Source: Sinomicrobium kalidii (GTDB lineage Bacteria > Bacteroidota > Bacteroidia > Flavobacteriales > Flavobacteriaceae). From it: DNA of 64,000 nt. The position numbers and the translations under genes were made by a program. The stretch spans positions 3,583,501 through 3,647,500 of the forward strand of contig NZ_CP089211.1 of NCBI RefSeq assembly GCF_021183825.1. The letters are read 5' to 3'. The notes beneath the pieces are model-generated. The model saw only the letters and a program-made list of their open reading frames with translations, did no database searches and was not told the DNA's origin. Below, piece after piece: positions 9,476 through 19,121 of this stretch (position 1 is its first letter; each line of letters starts with the position of its first letter).

Positions 9476-11599
9476 ATGAAAAAACTACTTAGCTGTTTTG
9501 GTGTGACCCTGGCCTTACTGTCCTGTACGGACGGGAGCAAAGAAACAACAACCGGGGAAGAAAATACGATATCCGGGGCCAATTACCTGCAAAACAGGGC
9601 CCCGCTGAAGCCTAGAACTTATCTGGAACTCCCGCCGGGAGCTATACGCACAGAAGGCTGGCTGAAAGAACAATTACAGCGAATGGCAGACGGCATGACA
9701 GGAAAACTCGATTCCATTTACCCCGAAGTAGTGGGTAAAAGGAACGGGTGGCTCGGCGGAGACGGGGACGGATGGGAAAGAGGCCCCTACTGGATAGACG
9801 GCTTGCTCCCCCTGGCCTATATTCTGGATGACGAGGCCCTGAAGGAAAAAGTGAGGCCGTGGATAGAATGGACACTCAACGACCAGACCGAAGAAGGATA
9901 CCTCGGCCCCGTTCCGTTTGAGGAAGATCCCGAACATGAACCCGGCCTGCAACGGGGCAGACGAAGGGACTGGTGGCCCAAAATGATCATGCTCAAAATA
10001 CTGAAACAGCATTATGAAGCTACCGGTGATGAAAGAGTGATAACAGCCCTGACCGGGTATTTCAAATACCAGTTGAGAGAACTCCCTGAACGTCCCCTGG
10101 ATTACCTTTCATTCTGGGCAAGTCGCAGAGGTGGGGATAATTTGCAGGTGGTGTATTGGCTTTACAATATTACGGGAGATGAATTTCTTCTGGAACTGGG
10201 AGACCTGATACACGAGCAAACCTTCCCGTGGACCACCGTTTTCCTCGATGAGGGCGATAATGACGATCCCGGGCATCCCTGGTCTTTCGGAGGAATGAAA
10301 GGTTACCCTTTCGATGCTACGGAGATTCGTAAAGTTTCCCTGTCCAAAATAGGAGGGATACACACGGTAAACCTGGCCCAGGGAATAAAAGAACCCCTTG
10401 TGTATTACCAGAAAGATACGGATGAAAAATATTTCAGGGCCGTTAAAAAGGCGCTTCGGGACATCAAAAAATATCACGGTCAGCCGCAGGGCATGTACGG
10501 GGGAGACGAACCGCTTCACGGCAATAACCCCGTCCGCGGTATTGAGTTCTGTTCCGTATCCGAAATGATGTTTTCCCTTGAAAGCATGATCCGCATAACC
10601 GGGGATATGGAATTTGCAGACCTGCTCGAAAAGATCACTTATAACGCCCTCCCCACACAGGCATCAGACGACTTTATGTCCAGGCAGTATTTCCAGGCGG
10701 CTAACCAGATCGAGGTGAGCGACCGTACCGATGCCGCATTCGAAACCCATAACCATCATTTTACCGACTTTGTGTTTGGTACCGTTACGGGCTATACCTG
10801 CTGTACCACCAATATGCACCAGTCCTGGCCAAAGTTTGTGCAGAATATGTTCTATGCTACGCATAACGGGGGAGTGGCCGCTTTACAGTATGCCCCCGGG
10901 AGGGTTCGTCTTCGGGTGGCCGGTGATGTTGATCTGGAAGTACATGAAACCACCGGGTTTCCGTTCCGGGAAACGGTTCGTTTTAAACTTACTTTATCAG
11001 AGCCGGCTTCATTCCCTTTCCACCTGCGCATTCCGTCCTGGGCAGAAAACGCGGCCATTTCCGTAAACGGGGAAATCAGGGATGTTCCCGTGCATAACCG
11101 GGTGGCCATTGTCAACAGGAAATGGAAGACGGGGGATGAAGTGGTATTGAAGTTACCCATGACCATACGAACGTCAAAGTGGTTTGAGTTTTCAACTGCG
11201 GTGGAAAGGGGCCCGCTGGTATACGCCCTGAAAATCCCCCACGAAGAAAAGAAAAAAGACCGCAAGGACGGCTATAGGGAATTTACGGAATATTACCCGG
11301 TAAACGATTGGAACTACGGATTGCTGGAATCCGAAATAAACGATCCCGGCCGATACATAGAGTTTGTGGAAAATACCTGGGACGGGAGCTATCCCTGGAA
11401 CCTGGAAAATGCGCCTACAGAACTTCGGTTGAAAGGTGTAAAGGCAACCGACTGGAAGGCGGTGAACGGGGTGCCCGTAATGCCCGGGTTCTGGAGAAAT
11501 GTCAAACATCCCGGTGACGTTAAAGAGATCACACTGATCCCCTACGGATGTACAACCCTGAGGATAACCGAATTTCCCACTTATACTGTCCGGGAATAG
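9476..11599 (+). CDS. GH127/DUF1680-family glycoside hydrolase (lipoprotein)
   Basis: A 707-residue protein of the DUF1680 superfamily, which holds GH127 beta-L-arabinofuranosidases and relatives. It has a lipoprotein signal (LALLSC). The zinc-cysteine active-site pattern is intact: E357-x-C359 in GIEFCSVSEMM, and C442-C443 in TGYTCCTTNMHQSWPKF. In the known GH127 enzyme HypBA1 the equivalent residues are a Glu and three Cys that bind zinc, one Cys being the nucleophile. An (alpha/alpha)6 barrel is followed by beta-sandwich segments (HLRIPSWAENAAISVNGE). It lies between the sigma gene and fecR, with its own copy of the promoter-like element. Activity on beta-L-arabinofuranose is likely but not certain, because related DUF1680 families have other specificities. 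Confidence 0.85.
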   Translation: MKKLLSCFGVTLALLSCTDGSKETTTGEENTISGANYLQNRAPLKPRTYLELPPGAIRTEGWLKEQLQRMADGMTGKLDSIYPEVVGKRNGWLGGDGDGWERGPYWIDGLLPLAYILDDEALKEKVRPWIEWTLNDQTEEGYLGPVPFEEDPEHEPGLQRGRRRDWWPKMIMLKILKQHYEATGDERVITALTGYFKYQLRELPERPLDYLSFWASRRGGDNLQVVYWLYNITGDEFLLELGDLIHEQTFPWTTVFLDEGDNDDPGHPWSFGGMKGYPFDATEIRKVSLSKIGGIHTVNLAQGIKEPLVYYQKDTDEKYFRAVKKALRDIKKYHGQPQGMYGGDEPLHGNNPVRGIEFCSVSEMMFSLESMIRITGDMEFADLLEKITYNALPTQASDDFMSRQYFQAANQIEVSDRTDAAFETHNHHFTDFVFGTVTGYTCCTTNMHQSWPKFVQNMFYATHNGGVAALQYAPGRVRLRVAGDVDLEVHETTGFPFRETVRFKLTLSEPASFPFHLRIPSWAENAAISVNGEIRDVPVHNRVAIVNRKWKTGDEVVLKLPMTIRTSKWFEFSTAVERGPLVYALKIPHEEKKKDRKDGYREFTEYYPVNDWNYGLLESEINDPGRYIEFVENTWDGSYPWNLENAPTELRLKGVKATDWKAVNGVPVMPGFWRNVKHPGDVKEITLIPYGCTTLRITEFPTYTVRE

Positions 11600-11639
11600 G
11601 TGGAATATTATTTTTTTAAATAAAATTGGCTTTTCGGTT

Positions 11640-11673
11640 GGGACTTTTTGCCCGGTAACGTGTGTTGTTTATG
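11640..11673 (+). promoter_or_regulatory. Candidate ECF promoter element upstream of fecR
   Basis: GGGACTTT (11640-11647) and ACGTGTGTTGTTTATG (11658-11673), with starts 18 bases apart, end 77 bases before the fecR ATG. This copies the element at 9371-9404 in sequence and spacing, while the bases between and around the two blocks have diverged. Such conservation between two intergenic regions of one locus supports a shared regulator, most simply the sigma factor encoded at 8688. Confidence 0.5.
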
Positions 11674-11750
11674 TGGCTTGGAAAGGAGAAGAGAAATACG
11701 TGGCGTTTAAAAAGAGACCATCCGACGCCTGTTATAACTAAAAAAGGAAG

Positions 11751-12803
11751 ATGAACAGGGAGCAGGACATAGAAAAATTGTTTAAAAAGTTTCAGGAGAA
11801 TACCATAACCGAAGAAGAATACCACCGGTTGATGGACTGGATAAAGGCATCCGGTTCGGAAAGCAGAATAAGGAGCTGGATGGACGCCCGCTGGGAAGAA
11901 CTAAAAAAAAACGGGGATCTTCCTGAAAGGAATACAATTTCAGATGCCCGTTTCCGGGAGCTGATGGAAAAGGCCGACAAAAGGCATAAAATACACCGTC
12001 CGGAATATAAAAATAAGGGAGCGTACTATAAACTCGCGGCGGTACTGGTACTCTTTCTGGCCATTGCGGGAACAATGTATTACAGGAACCTTAACCGTAC
12101 CCAGCCACCACCGCCGGAAATGGTTACCCAGCATATATCCGGTGGAAAAAAGGCAACGGTTACCCTGCCTGACGGAACAGTGGTGAGACTAAATTCGGGC
12201 AGCGAATTGACATTCCCCGATCGTTTTCCCCAAAATACCCGGGAAGTGGTCCTTCAGGGAGAAGCTTTTTTTGACGTGGTAAAGGATAAAAAGCGCCCTT
12301 TTATCGTGAGGACGGGAGAACTGACTACAAGGGTGCTGGGAACATCCTTTAATGTCAGGGCTTATGAAAATGACGGGAAAGTGGAGGTTTCGGTAGCCAC
12401 GGGACTGGTACGGGTAAGTGGTAAAACGGATAAGGATGCGAAGGACAGTACGACCATAAAACAACAACTGTTGCTTAGCCCGAGTCAGCAGGCCGTTTAT
12501 AGGCCGGAAGAAAAAAGTTTTACGAAAAGAAAAATAGACATTAACAGCATAGCCCTCTGGAAAGACGGTATTCTTTCCTTTGATAAAACACCGCTTGACG
12601 AAGCGGCCAAAATGCTGGAACGCTGGTACGGTGTAAAAGTAATACTCGAAAATCCGGAGTTGAAGCATTGTGTTATAAGGGGCAGGCACAAAAATGAGAG
12701 CCTGGCCAACGTGCTGCACACTTTTCAGTACTCACTGGGAATTACTTATAAGATTACAAAAGACAATGTCATTATAAGCGGAAAAAGCTGTAGGGAAAGA
12801 TAA
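11751..12803 (+). CDS. FecR-family anti-sigma factor
   Basis: A 350-residue membrane anti-sigma factor. The N-terminal cytoplasmic part (1-95) carries the sigma-binding FecR N-domain (EEEYHRLMDWI...ARFRELMEKADKRH). One membrane helix lies at about 98-114 (YKLAAVLVLFLAIAGTMYY). The periplasmic FecR domain follows (GKKATVTLPDGTVVRLNSGS, EVVLQGEAFFDV, RVLGTSFNVRAY), with a C-terminal DUF4974-type domain (FDKTPLDEAAKMLERWYGV) that usually meets the STN domain of the receptor. It is separated from its presumed sigma (8688) by the GH127-type gene. The STN-SusC gene begins about 150 bases downstream. Confidence 0.95.
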   Translation: MNREQDIEKLFKKFQENTITEEEYHRLMDWIKASGSESRIRSWMDARWEELKKNGDLPERNTISDARFRELMEKADKRHKIHRPEYKNKGAYYKLAAVLVLFLAIAGTMYYRNLNRTQPPPPEMVTQHISGGKKATVTLPDGTVVRLNSGSELTFPDRFPQNTREVVLQGEAFFDVVKDKKRPFIVRTGELTTRVLGTSFNVRAYENDGKVEVSVATGLVRVSGKTDKDAKDSTTIKQQLLLSPSQQAVYRPEEKSFTKRKIDINSIALWKDGILSFDKTPLDEAAKMLERWYGVKVILENPELKHCVIRGRHKNESLANVLHTFQYSLGITYKITKDNVIISGKSCRER

Positions 12804-12956
12804 AAACATCGTCTTCCGAGTATGAAACCATAAATCGACCTGTATGACAAAAACATAAAAAATACCAAAAAAACGGCCCTCTTACCACTGTTAGCGCAAT
12901 TGATAGAAGGCCGGAACCAAACAAAACCGAAGTTTCATTTAATTTTCAACAAAATT

Positions 12957-15900
12957 ATGAAAAATAATCTTGTCAAGGCGTGTATTACCATGACTATACG
13001 TTCCGCCATACTGGGCATCTGGATATTTTCCGGGTCTGCCTTTGCCTCCAGGGCAACTTCACAAAACATCAGGAATGTTTTTATAAACATAACGGTGAAC
13101 GAAGCATCCGTTGTACAAACCCTGAAAACCATAGAGAACAAGACCGATTTTGTTTTCTTCTATGAGGAAGGGCTTATAAACCATATCAACGAAAAAATAA
13201 CCATTAATGCCCGTAATAAAAGCGTGGCTTATATACTGGGGAAAATATCCCGGAAAGCCCGGCTGTCTTTTTTACAGAAAGACAATACCATTGCCGTAAA
13301 GAAAGTCCGCCCTTCGCCCCCGCCCGTTAAAAAACCAGAGGAAAAACCCCGGCAGCAAGCCGTTGAGGGGACCGTAACTGATGAAAAAGGTACCCCGATG
13401 CCCGGGGTGAACATATTGGTAAAAGACAAGGCAAAGGGAACTACCACCGATTTTGACGGGAACTATACCATTAGCGTTGAGGAAGGAGATATCTTGACAT
13501 TTTCCTATGTCGGGTTCATAAAACAGGAAATACCCGTGGAGGGTAAAACCCGTATCGATGTGGTCCTTAAAGAAGATGCCCAGCAACTCGATGAAGTGGT
13601 TATAACCGGTTATTCCTCGCAGGAGAAAAAGTCCCTTACCGGGTCCATTGCCACGGTAACCAGTGACGACCTCGAAAATGTACACGGCGGGGCTACGGTA
13701 AGTTCGGGTCTTGCCGGAAAAATACCCGGGGTAACCTTCCGGATGGCGGACGGTCGGCCCGGTGCGGGTGCAGCAGTTCAGATCCGGAATATGGGTACGC
13801 CCCTGTATATCATAGACGGCGTTCCCCAGGATGAAGGACAGTTCAACAACCTCGCACCAAACGACATAGAAAGCCTTACCGTATTAAAAGATGCCTCGGC
13901 GGCCATTTACGGGGTACGCGCGGCAAACGGCGTAGTGGTGGTCACTACGAAAAAGGGAAGAAAAGGATCGCGGAATACGGTGAATATCAATGCCTATACG
14001 GGCTGGCAAAACTGGTCGAGATTTCCCGATCCGGTCAACGATTCCTACCAATGGATGTTGATGAAAGCCGAAGCGGATGTCAACCAGTACGGACAAACAG
14101 CCATTACCCCGGAAGAACTGGAGAAATACAGGGAAGGGACCGAATACGGGTACCGTTCCTTTAACTGGAAAGATTTTATCATCAAGAAAAATGCGCCTTT
14201 GACAAGTATAAATGTCAGTGCATCCGGAGGGTCCGAAAAGATCAACTACTACCTGTCCGCCACAAGACTGGAACAGGAGTCCGTCCTGGGCGATGAATTC
14301 ACTTTTGAACGTACCAACATCCAGAGTAATGTTGATGCCGACATATCCGACCGTCTGCGGGTGGGTGTTCAGATTAACGGCCGGATAGAGATTCGGGACA
14401 ATCCCGGTATTCCCGGTGCTGACGATTACTGGCTGCCCCGTTTCGCCATTCTGCGCAATCGTCCCTTTGAGCGTCCTTACGCCAATGATAACCCGGATTA
14501 CCTGAACGACATAGGGCATAACGAAACCAACTGGGCATTGCACAACAAGGAAATAGGCGGATATGCCCTGGATACCTGGAGGGTACTTCAAAGCAATTTT
14601 ACGGGAGAATACGATATCCCTTTTGTTGAAGGGCTTACCCTGAAGGGGATGTATTCGTATTACCTTGCCGACCAGGTACGTGACGGTCACGAGTATACCT
14701 ATGAGGCCTACACCTATCATCCCGATACGGATAGTTATGAGGTTACCGGCGGAAGCACCAATCCCTGGCGTGAACGGGAAAATGAAAAGATCATACGGCA
14801 GCTGTACCAGGCCCAGTTGCACTATAAGAACTCCTTCGGCGATCACAATATAGAGTCCTTTTTTGTGATGGAACGAAAAGAGGACAGGTATATCCGCCAA
14901 TGGGTACATTCCGTACCGGATAACAATGACCTGCCGCTGATCTATTTCAAGGATATGGACACTTTTGACGACAGCGACAATGAAGAAGCCAGGATAGGCT
15001 ACGTAGGCCGGATAAGCTATAATTACAAGAATAAATACTATCTGGAACTTTCCGGAAGACGCGATGCCTCCTGGATGTTTGCCCCGGGTAAGAGAACGGG
15101 CTTTTTTCCTTCGATCTCCGGAGGGTGGCGGATCACCGATGAAAAATTCATGCAGAACCTTCTTGGTGAACAATCCGTGCTGAACGACCTGAAGTTCCGG
15201 GCATCCTATGGCGTACTGGGTGATGATAACAGGGATGTCACCGGCCTCGGGGCCTACGATTACCTGAGTGGTTATAACTACAATGTATCCCAGGTCATTC
15301 TGGACGGGGATGTAGTGGTCGGTTCCCGGAACAGGGGGTTGCCCATTACCAATTTCAGCTGGTTTAAAAGTAAGATGACCAATATAGGCGCCGATTTTTA
15401 CATGTTTGACAGCAAGCTGAGCGGTTCGTTCGAATACTTTTACAGGAAACGTACCGGGCTCCGGGGGCGAAAATACGATATACTGATCCCCAGTGAAGTC
15501 GGTTATTCCCTTCCCGATGAAAACGTAAACAGCGACGCGAGATACGGAATAGAAGGTGCGCTGGCCTATTCCGGGAATTTCGGGGAACTTACCTTTACGG
15601 TGAGCGGCAATGCCTCTGTTTCCAGGAGCAAGTTCCTGGACAGCTATAAACCCCGTTATGCCAATTCACTCCAGGAATACCGCAATCGCCGGGAAGGCAG
15701 GTATGAACATATTTTCTGGGGCCTCACCGCTACCGGCCAGTTCCAGACCCAGGAAGAGATCGATAATTACCCGGTAAATATTGATGGTCAGGGAAATTCC
15801 ACGCTCCTGCCCGGAGATATCATTTACAAGGATTTAAACGGTGACGGCTATATCGACGGGCATGATGAACGGCCTATCGGCTATACTTCGTTCAACCCTA

Positions 15901-16400
15901 ATATCAACTTCGGTTTCAGCCTGCGGATGGCTTATAAAGGCTTCGACCTTACCGCTGATTTCTCGGGAGCTTCCGGATATTCCTGGAACCAGGAACACGA
16001 AACCAGGGTACCCTATCAGAACGAAGGGGCGCTCAACAGTTTGTTCCTGGACCGATGGCACAGGGCCGACCCTTTTGATATCAACAGTGAATGGATATCC
16101 GGAAAATATCCGCCCTTACGCTATAACCACGGAGGGCACAGCAGTTACAGGAACTCCACCTTCTGGCTGCACAATGTAACCTATATCAGGGCAAGGACCC
16201 TGGAACTCGGTTATTCCCTTCCGAAAAACCTGCTGGAGAGGTTCGGTATACAGAAAATGAGGGTTTACATAAACGGGTATAACCTCTTCTCCATAGACAA
16301 TTTATCCAAGTTCGGAGTGGACCCCGAGATCGCAGACACCAACGGGTTGCAATACCCTCCGAACAAGTTTGTGAACATGGGTGTAAATATTTCTTTATAA
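12957..16400 (+). CDS. SusC-family TonB-dependent receptor with STN signalling domain
   Basis: A 1147-residue outer-membrane importer and signal transducer. I chose the ATG at 12957 because a signal peptide begins there; an upstream in-frame TTG at 12900 would add an unlikely leader. Domains in order: signal (1-30), STN domain (~40-110, TVNEASVVQTLKTIENKTDF), a proline-rich linker, a carboxypeptidase-regulatory-like domain (~133-210, MPGVNILVKDKAKGTTTDFD), TonB box (DEVVITGY), plug with GTPLYIIDGVPQD, and a long beta-barrel ending in VNMGVNISL. STN domains contact FecR, so substrate binding here should release the sigma encoded at 8688. SusD follows after 15 bases. Confidence 0.96.
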   Translation: MKNNLVKACITMTIRSAILGIWIFSGSAFASRATSQNIRNVFINITVNEASVVQTLKTIENKTDFVFFYEEGLINHINEKITINARNKSVAYILGKISRKARLSFLQKDNTIAVKKVRPSPPPVKKPEEKPRQQAVEGTVTDEKGTPMPGVNILVKDKAKGTTTDFDGNYTISVEEGDILTFSYVGFIKQEIPVEGKTRIDVVLKEDAQQLDEVVITGYSSQEKKSLTGSIATVTSDDLENVHGGATVSSGLAGKIPGVTFRMADGRPGAGAAVQIRNMGTPLYIIDGVPQDEGQFNNLAPNDIESLTVLKDASAAIYGVRAANGVVVVTTKKGRKGSRNTVNINAYTGWQNWSRFPDPVNDSYQWMLMKAEADVNQYGQTAITPEELEKYREGTEYGYRSFNWKDFIIKKNAPLTSINVSASGGSEKINYYLSATRLEQESVLGDEFTFERTNIQSNVDADISDRLRVGVQINGRIEIRDNPGIPGADDYWLPRFAILRNRPFERPYANDNPDYLNDIGHNETNWALHNKEIGGYALDTWRVLQSNFTGEYDIPFVEGLTLKGMYSYYLADQVRDGHEYTYEAYTYHPDTDSYEVTGGSTNPWRERENEKIIRQLYQAQLHYKNSFGDHNIESFFVMERKEDRYIRQWVHSVPDNNDLPLIYFKDMDTFDDSDNEEARIGYVGRISYNYKNKYYLELSGRRDASWMFAPGKRTGFFPSISGGWRITDEKFMQNLLGEQSVLNDLKFRASYGVLGDDNRDVTGLGAYDYLSGYNYNVSQVILDGDVVVGSRNRGLPITNFSWFKSKMTNIGADFYMFDSKLSGSFEYFYRKRTGLRGRKYDILIPSEVGYSLPDENVNSDARYGIEGALAYSGNFGELTFTVSGNASVSRSKFLDSYKPRYANSLQEYRNRREGRYEHIFWGLTATGQFQTQEEIDNYPVNIDGQGNSTLLPGDIIYKDLNGDGYIDGHDERPIGYTSFNPNINFGFSLRMAYKGFDLTADFSGASGYSWNQEHETRVPYQNEGALNSLFLDRWHRADPFDINSEWISGKYPPLRYNHGGHSSYRNSTFWLHNVTYIRARTLELGYSLPKNLLERFGIQKMRVYINGYNLFSIDNLSKFGVDPEIADTNGLQYPPNKFVNMGVNISL

Positions 16401-16415
16401 CGTAAAAGCATCGAG

Positions 16416-18296
16416 ATGAAAAAACATATATATATCCTGCTGGCCCTGGCACTGTTGTCGGGAAGTTGTAATGACGACGAATTCCTGGACAGGGACCCTA
16501 CCCAGATCATACCTTCGGACAAAGCCTATAACAGTCCGGAACTGACCTTATCCATTCTGGCAGACCTCTATAACCGTTATCACGATTTCGGTACCGTTGA
16601 AAACTGGCAATCCCTGTCGCGTTTTAATGTGGCCTTCTGGTCAGACAACGGCAGCTACGGGGCGTTTCAGAATAATGGTTGGGGATATGGCGACTGGGGA
16701 ACATGGGATTACGGCTATATCCGCGATCTGAATATATTCATAGAAGAAGTTACCGCTTCCGAAGGGCTGGAAGAAGCCCTGAAAACCCGGTTTATAGCCG
16801 AAGCCAGGTTTTTAAGGGCCTCTTATTATTTTACCCTGGTAAAACGGATGGGAGGAGTTCCGCTTATCCTGGAACCCCTGGAGTACGACTATAGTGGCGA
16901 CCCTACATATTTACAACATTCGAGAGAGACGGAAGCTGCTGTTTATGATTTTGTCATACAGGAAGCAGAAGAGATCAGGGATGTGCTGCCCAATGATGTC
17001 AATTCCAAATCGAGGGCCAGTATGGGTGCTGCACTTGCCATGCAGTGCAGGGCGGCCTTATATGCCGGTTCCATTGCCAAATACGGAGCAACCACACCCC
17101 AGGTGGCATTGCCGGGCGGAGAAGTAGGCATCCCCGCAGATCGGGCCGATGGTTATTATACCACGGCATTACAGGCAGCACGGAAGATTATAAACGGTGA
17201 AGCGGGAGCGTATGACCTGTATCAGAAAAAACCGGACCTGGCCGATAACTTTGCCGGTATCTTTTACGACAAGGCCAGCAATCCCGAAGCCATTTTTGTA
17301 GAAGATTACAAACTGCAAACGGGCAAAAGACATGGTTTTACAATATCCAATCAGCCCCGTTTCGGTGCAGAGGAAGAAGAAGGGGGGCGTATAAACCCTG
17401 CCCTGAACCTCGTGCAGTCTTTTGAAACCCTCAACGGGGAATTCGAACCTTTGCCCAACAAGGATGCATCCGGTAATTACATTGCTTACGATGGTATAAA
17501 GGACATCTTTGAAAACCGCGATGCCCGTCTCGAAGGTACCGTGATAGTCCCCGGTTCTTCGTTTAAAGGGCAGGAAGTGGATATTTTTGCAGGCATACAG
17601 TTGCCCGACGGAACCGTAGTAAGCGGGGATTCCCGCGGACAGTCCAAAGACATAGACGGAACTTCGGTACAGGTAGTGGGCTTTGACGGGCCCATTGACG
17701 GTATGGAACACGTGGCGCAAAGCGGTTTTTATGTCCGCAAATACCAGGATCCTAAAGACGGATCGGGGCAGCGTGGTGTGCAGAGCGATGTGTGGTTTAT
17801 CCGTTACCGTTTCGGAGAAGTGTTACTGAACGCTGCGGAAGCTGCATTCGAACTGGGGCAACCCGATGTAGCCGCAGAATACATGAACAGGCTCAGGGAA
17901 AGGGCGGGGATTACCGTTCCGCTCGCTCCGGGTGATATTACATTCGACAGGATTGCCCACGAACGCTTTGTAGAACTCGCCTTTGAAGGACTGTATTTCT
18001 TTGATCTCAAACGCTGGAGAATTGCCCATACGGTAATGGACGGTACGGAAATTTCCGAAACCGAAATCATGGAAAACATAGGCAGCGCTACCAAACGGCA
18101 GACCCAGCCTTACGGATTGTGGCCTTATAAAATTCACGATCCGGGAAATGCCGATCATCAAAAATATATCTACAAGATCATAAGGCCCAGCCGGGTAACG
18201 GCATCCGACCGTTTCCGGTTCGGTAACTACTATTCCGAGATCGGGCAGGATATTCTCAACAACAATCCGAAGATCGTAAAAAATCCTAATCACTAA
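16416..18296 (+). CDS. SusD/RagB-family glycan-binding lipoprotein
   Basis: A 626-residue surface lipoprotein (lipobox LSGSC) forming a pair with the STN-SusC gene 15 bases upstream. It has the SusD start CNDDEFLDRDPTQIIP, helix blocks FIAEARFLRASYYFTLVKRMGGVPLI and SMGAALAMQCRAALYAGSIA, and C-terminal motifs FGEVLLNAAEAAFELGQ and ERFVELAFEGLYFFDLKRWRIA. It is somewhat longer than average because of a loop-rich middle (residues ~290-430). The DUF3823 lipoprotein gene follows after 10 bases. The ligand is unknown; neighbours suggest an arabinose-containing or sulfated glycan. Confidence 0.95.
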   Translation: MKKHIYILLALALLSGSCNDDEFLDRDPTQIIPSDKAYNSPELTLSILADLYNRYHDFGTVENWQSLSRFNVAFWSDNGSYGAFQNNGWGYGDWGTWDYGYIRDLNIFIEEVTASEGLEEALKTRFIAEARFLRASYYFTLVKRMGGVPLILEPLEYDYSGDPTYLQHSRETEAAVYDFVIQEAEEIRDVLPNDVNSKSRASMGAALAMQCRAALYAGSIAKYGATTPQVALPGGEVGIPADRADGYYTTALQAARKIINGEAGAYDLYQKKPDLADNFAGIFYDKASNPEAIFVEDYKLQTGKRHGFTISNQPRFGAEEEEGGRINPALNLVQSFETLNGEFEPLPNKDASGNYIAYDGIKDIFENRDARLEGTVIVPGSSFKGQEVDIFAGIQLPDGTVVSGDSRGQSKDIDGTSVQVVGFDGPIDGMEHVAQSGFYVRKYQDPKDGSGQRGVQSDVWFIRYRFGEVLLNAAEAAFELGQPDVAAEYMNRLRERAGITVPLAPGDITFDRIAHERFVELAFEGLYFFDLKRWRIAHTVMDGTEISETEIMENIGSATKRQTQPYGLWPYKIHDPGNADHQKYIYKIIRPSRVTASDRFRFGNYYSEIGQDILNNNPKIVKNPNH

Positions 18297-18306
18297 AACG
18301 GCAAAG

Positions 18307-19008
18307 ATGAAAACACTCAGAATAAAACACGTTCTTACAGGCTTATGTGTTTCCGCTATCCTGGCCTCGTGCGGGATCGACAATTTTGACGAACCGGACA
18401 CATTTTTCAGCGGACGGGTAGTTTATAACGGAGAGCCCTTACAGGTACGCCACGATGCAGTTGACTTTCAATTGTGGCAACCCGGGTACGGCAATCCCGG
18501 TCCTGTTGGTGTCCGGCTAGGGCAGGACGGCTCTTTCAGCAGTAAACTGTTCAAGGGGGAGTACAAACTTGTATTCACGAACAATGTAGGCCCGTTCCGG
18601 ACGGAAATTATCAATGAACAACAACAGGATACCATCTTTTTTACCCTGGAGGGGGACATGACCATGGATGTGGAAGTGATACCCTATTACATGGTACGAA
18701 ACGCAGAATTTTCACTTTCGGGAAATACGGTAGAGGCGTCTTGCAGTATTGAACAGATAATTACGGGAGAAGACGCCAGGAATGTGGAAAGGGTAACACT
18801 TTATCTTAACGGTACAAGCTTTGTGTCGGATAACGACCAGGAGAATTATACAGGTACCGATGCAGACCTAAACAATCTTGATGCCATAAGTGTTTCGGCC
18901 GTCATCCCCGAAGACAATGTAAAGGATTATGTCTTTGCCAGGATCGGGGTAAAGGTAAGCGGAGTGGAAGACATGATCTTTTCCCCGGTGGAAAAACTGG
19001 AACGCTGA
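18307..19008 (+). CDS. DUF3823-type lipoprotein
   Basis: A 233-residue predicted lipoprotein (lipobox ILASC followed by GIDNFDEPD). It resembles DUF3823 proteins, short beta-rich lipoproteins encoded right after susD in many Bacteroidota glycan loci. The N-terminal half has a carboxypeptidase-regulatory-like fold signature (FFSGRVVYNGEPLQVR, then GSFSSKLFKGEYKLVF). The C-terminal half is a second beta-sandwich (VERVTLYLNGTSFVSDN). It likely assists SusCD at the cell surface by binding glycan, in the role of SusE/F in other loci. That role is inferred from position; no catalytic motif is visible. Confidence 0.8.
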   Translation: MKTLRIKHVLTGLCVSAILASCGIDNFDEPDTFFSGRVVYNGEPLQVRHDAVDFQLWQPGYGNPGPVGVRLGQDGSFSSKLFKGEYKLVFTNNVGPFRTEIINEQQQDTIFFTLEGDMTMDVEVIPYYMVRNAEFSLSGNTVEASCSIEQIITGEDARNVERVTLYLNGTSFVSDNDQENYTGTDADLNNLDAISVSAVIPEDNVKDYVFARIGVKVSGVEDMIFSPVEKLER

Positions 19009-19121
19009 ACGATTTTGCTACAAATAAAACAAAAGTACTGTTTTTTTACACCCGAAGGAAGCAGAGGGTTCCTATATTTAAAGATCAGAGAGATATTAAC
19101 TTCAGTATAAATAGTTGAAAT

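Noticed and set aside
13884..15173. 429-residue minus-strand ORF opposite the STN-SusC gene
   Set aside because: It is the antisense of conserved SusC plug and barrel sequence and has no start context or domain.
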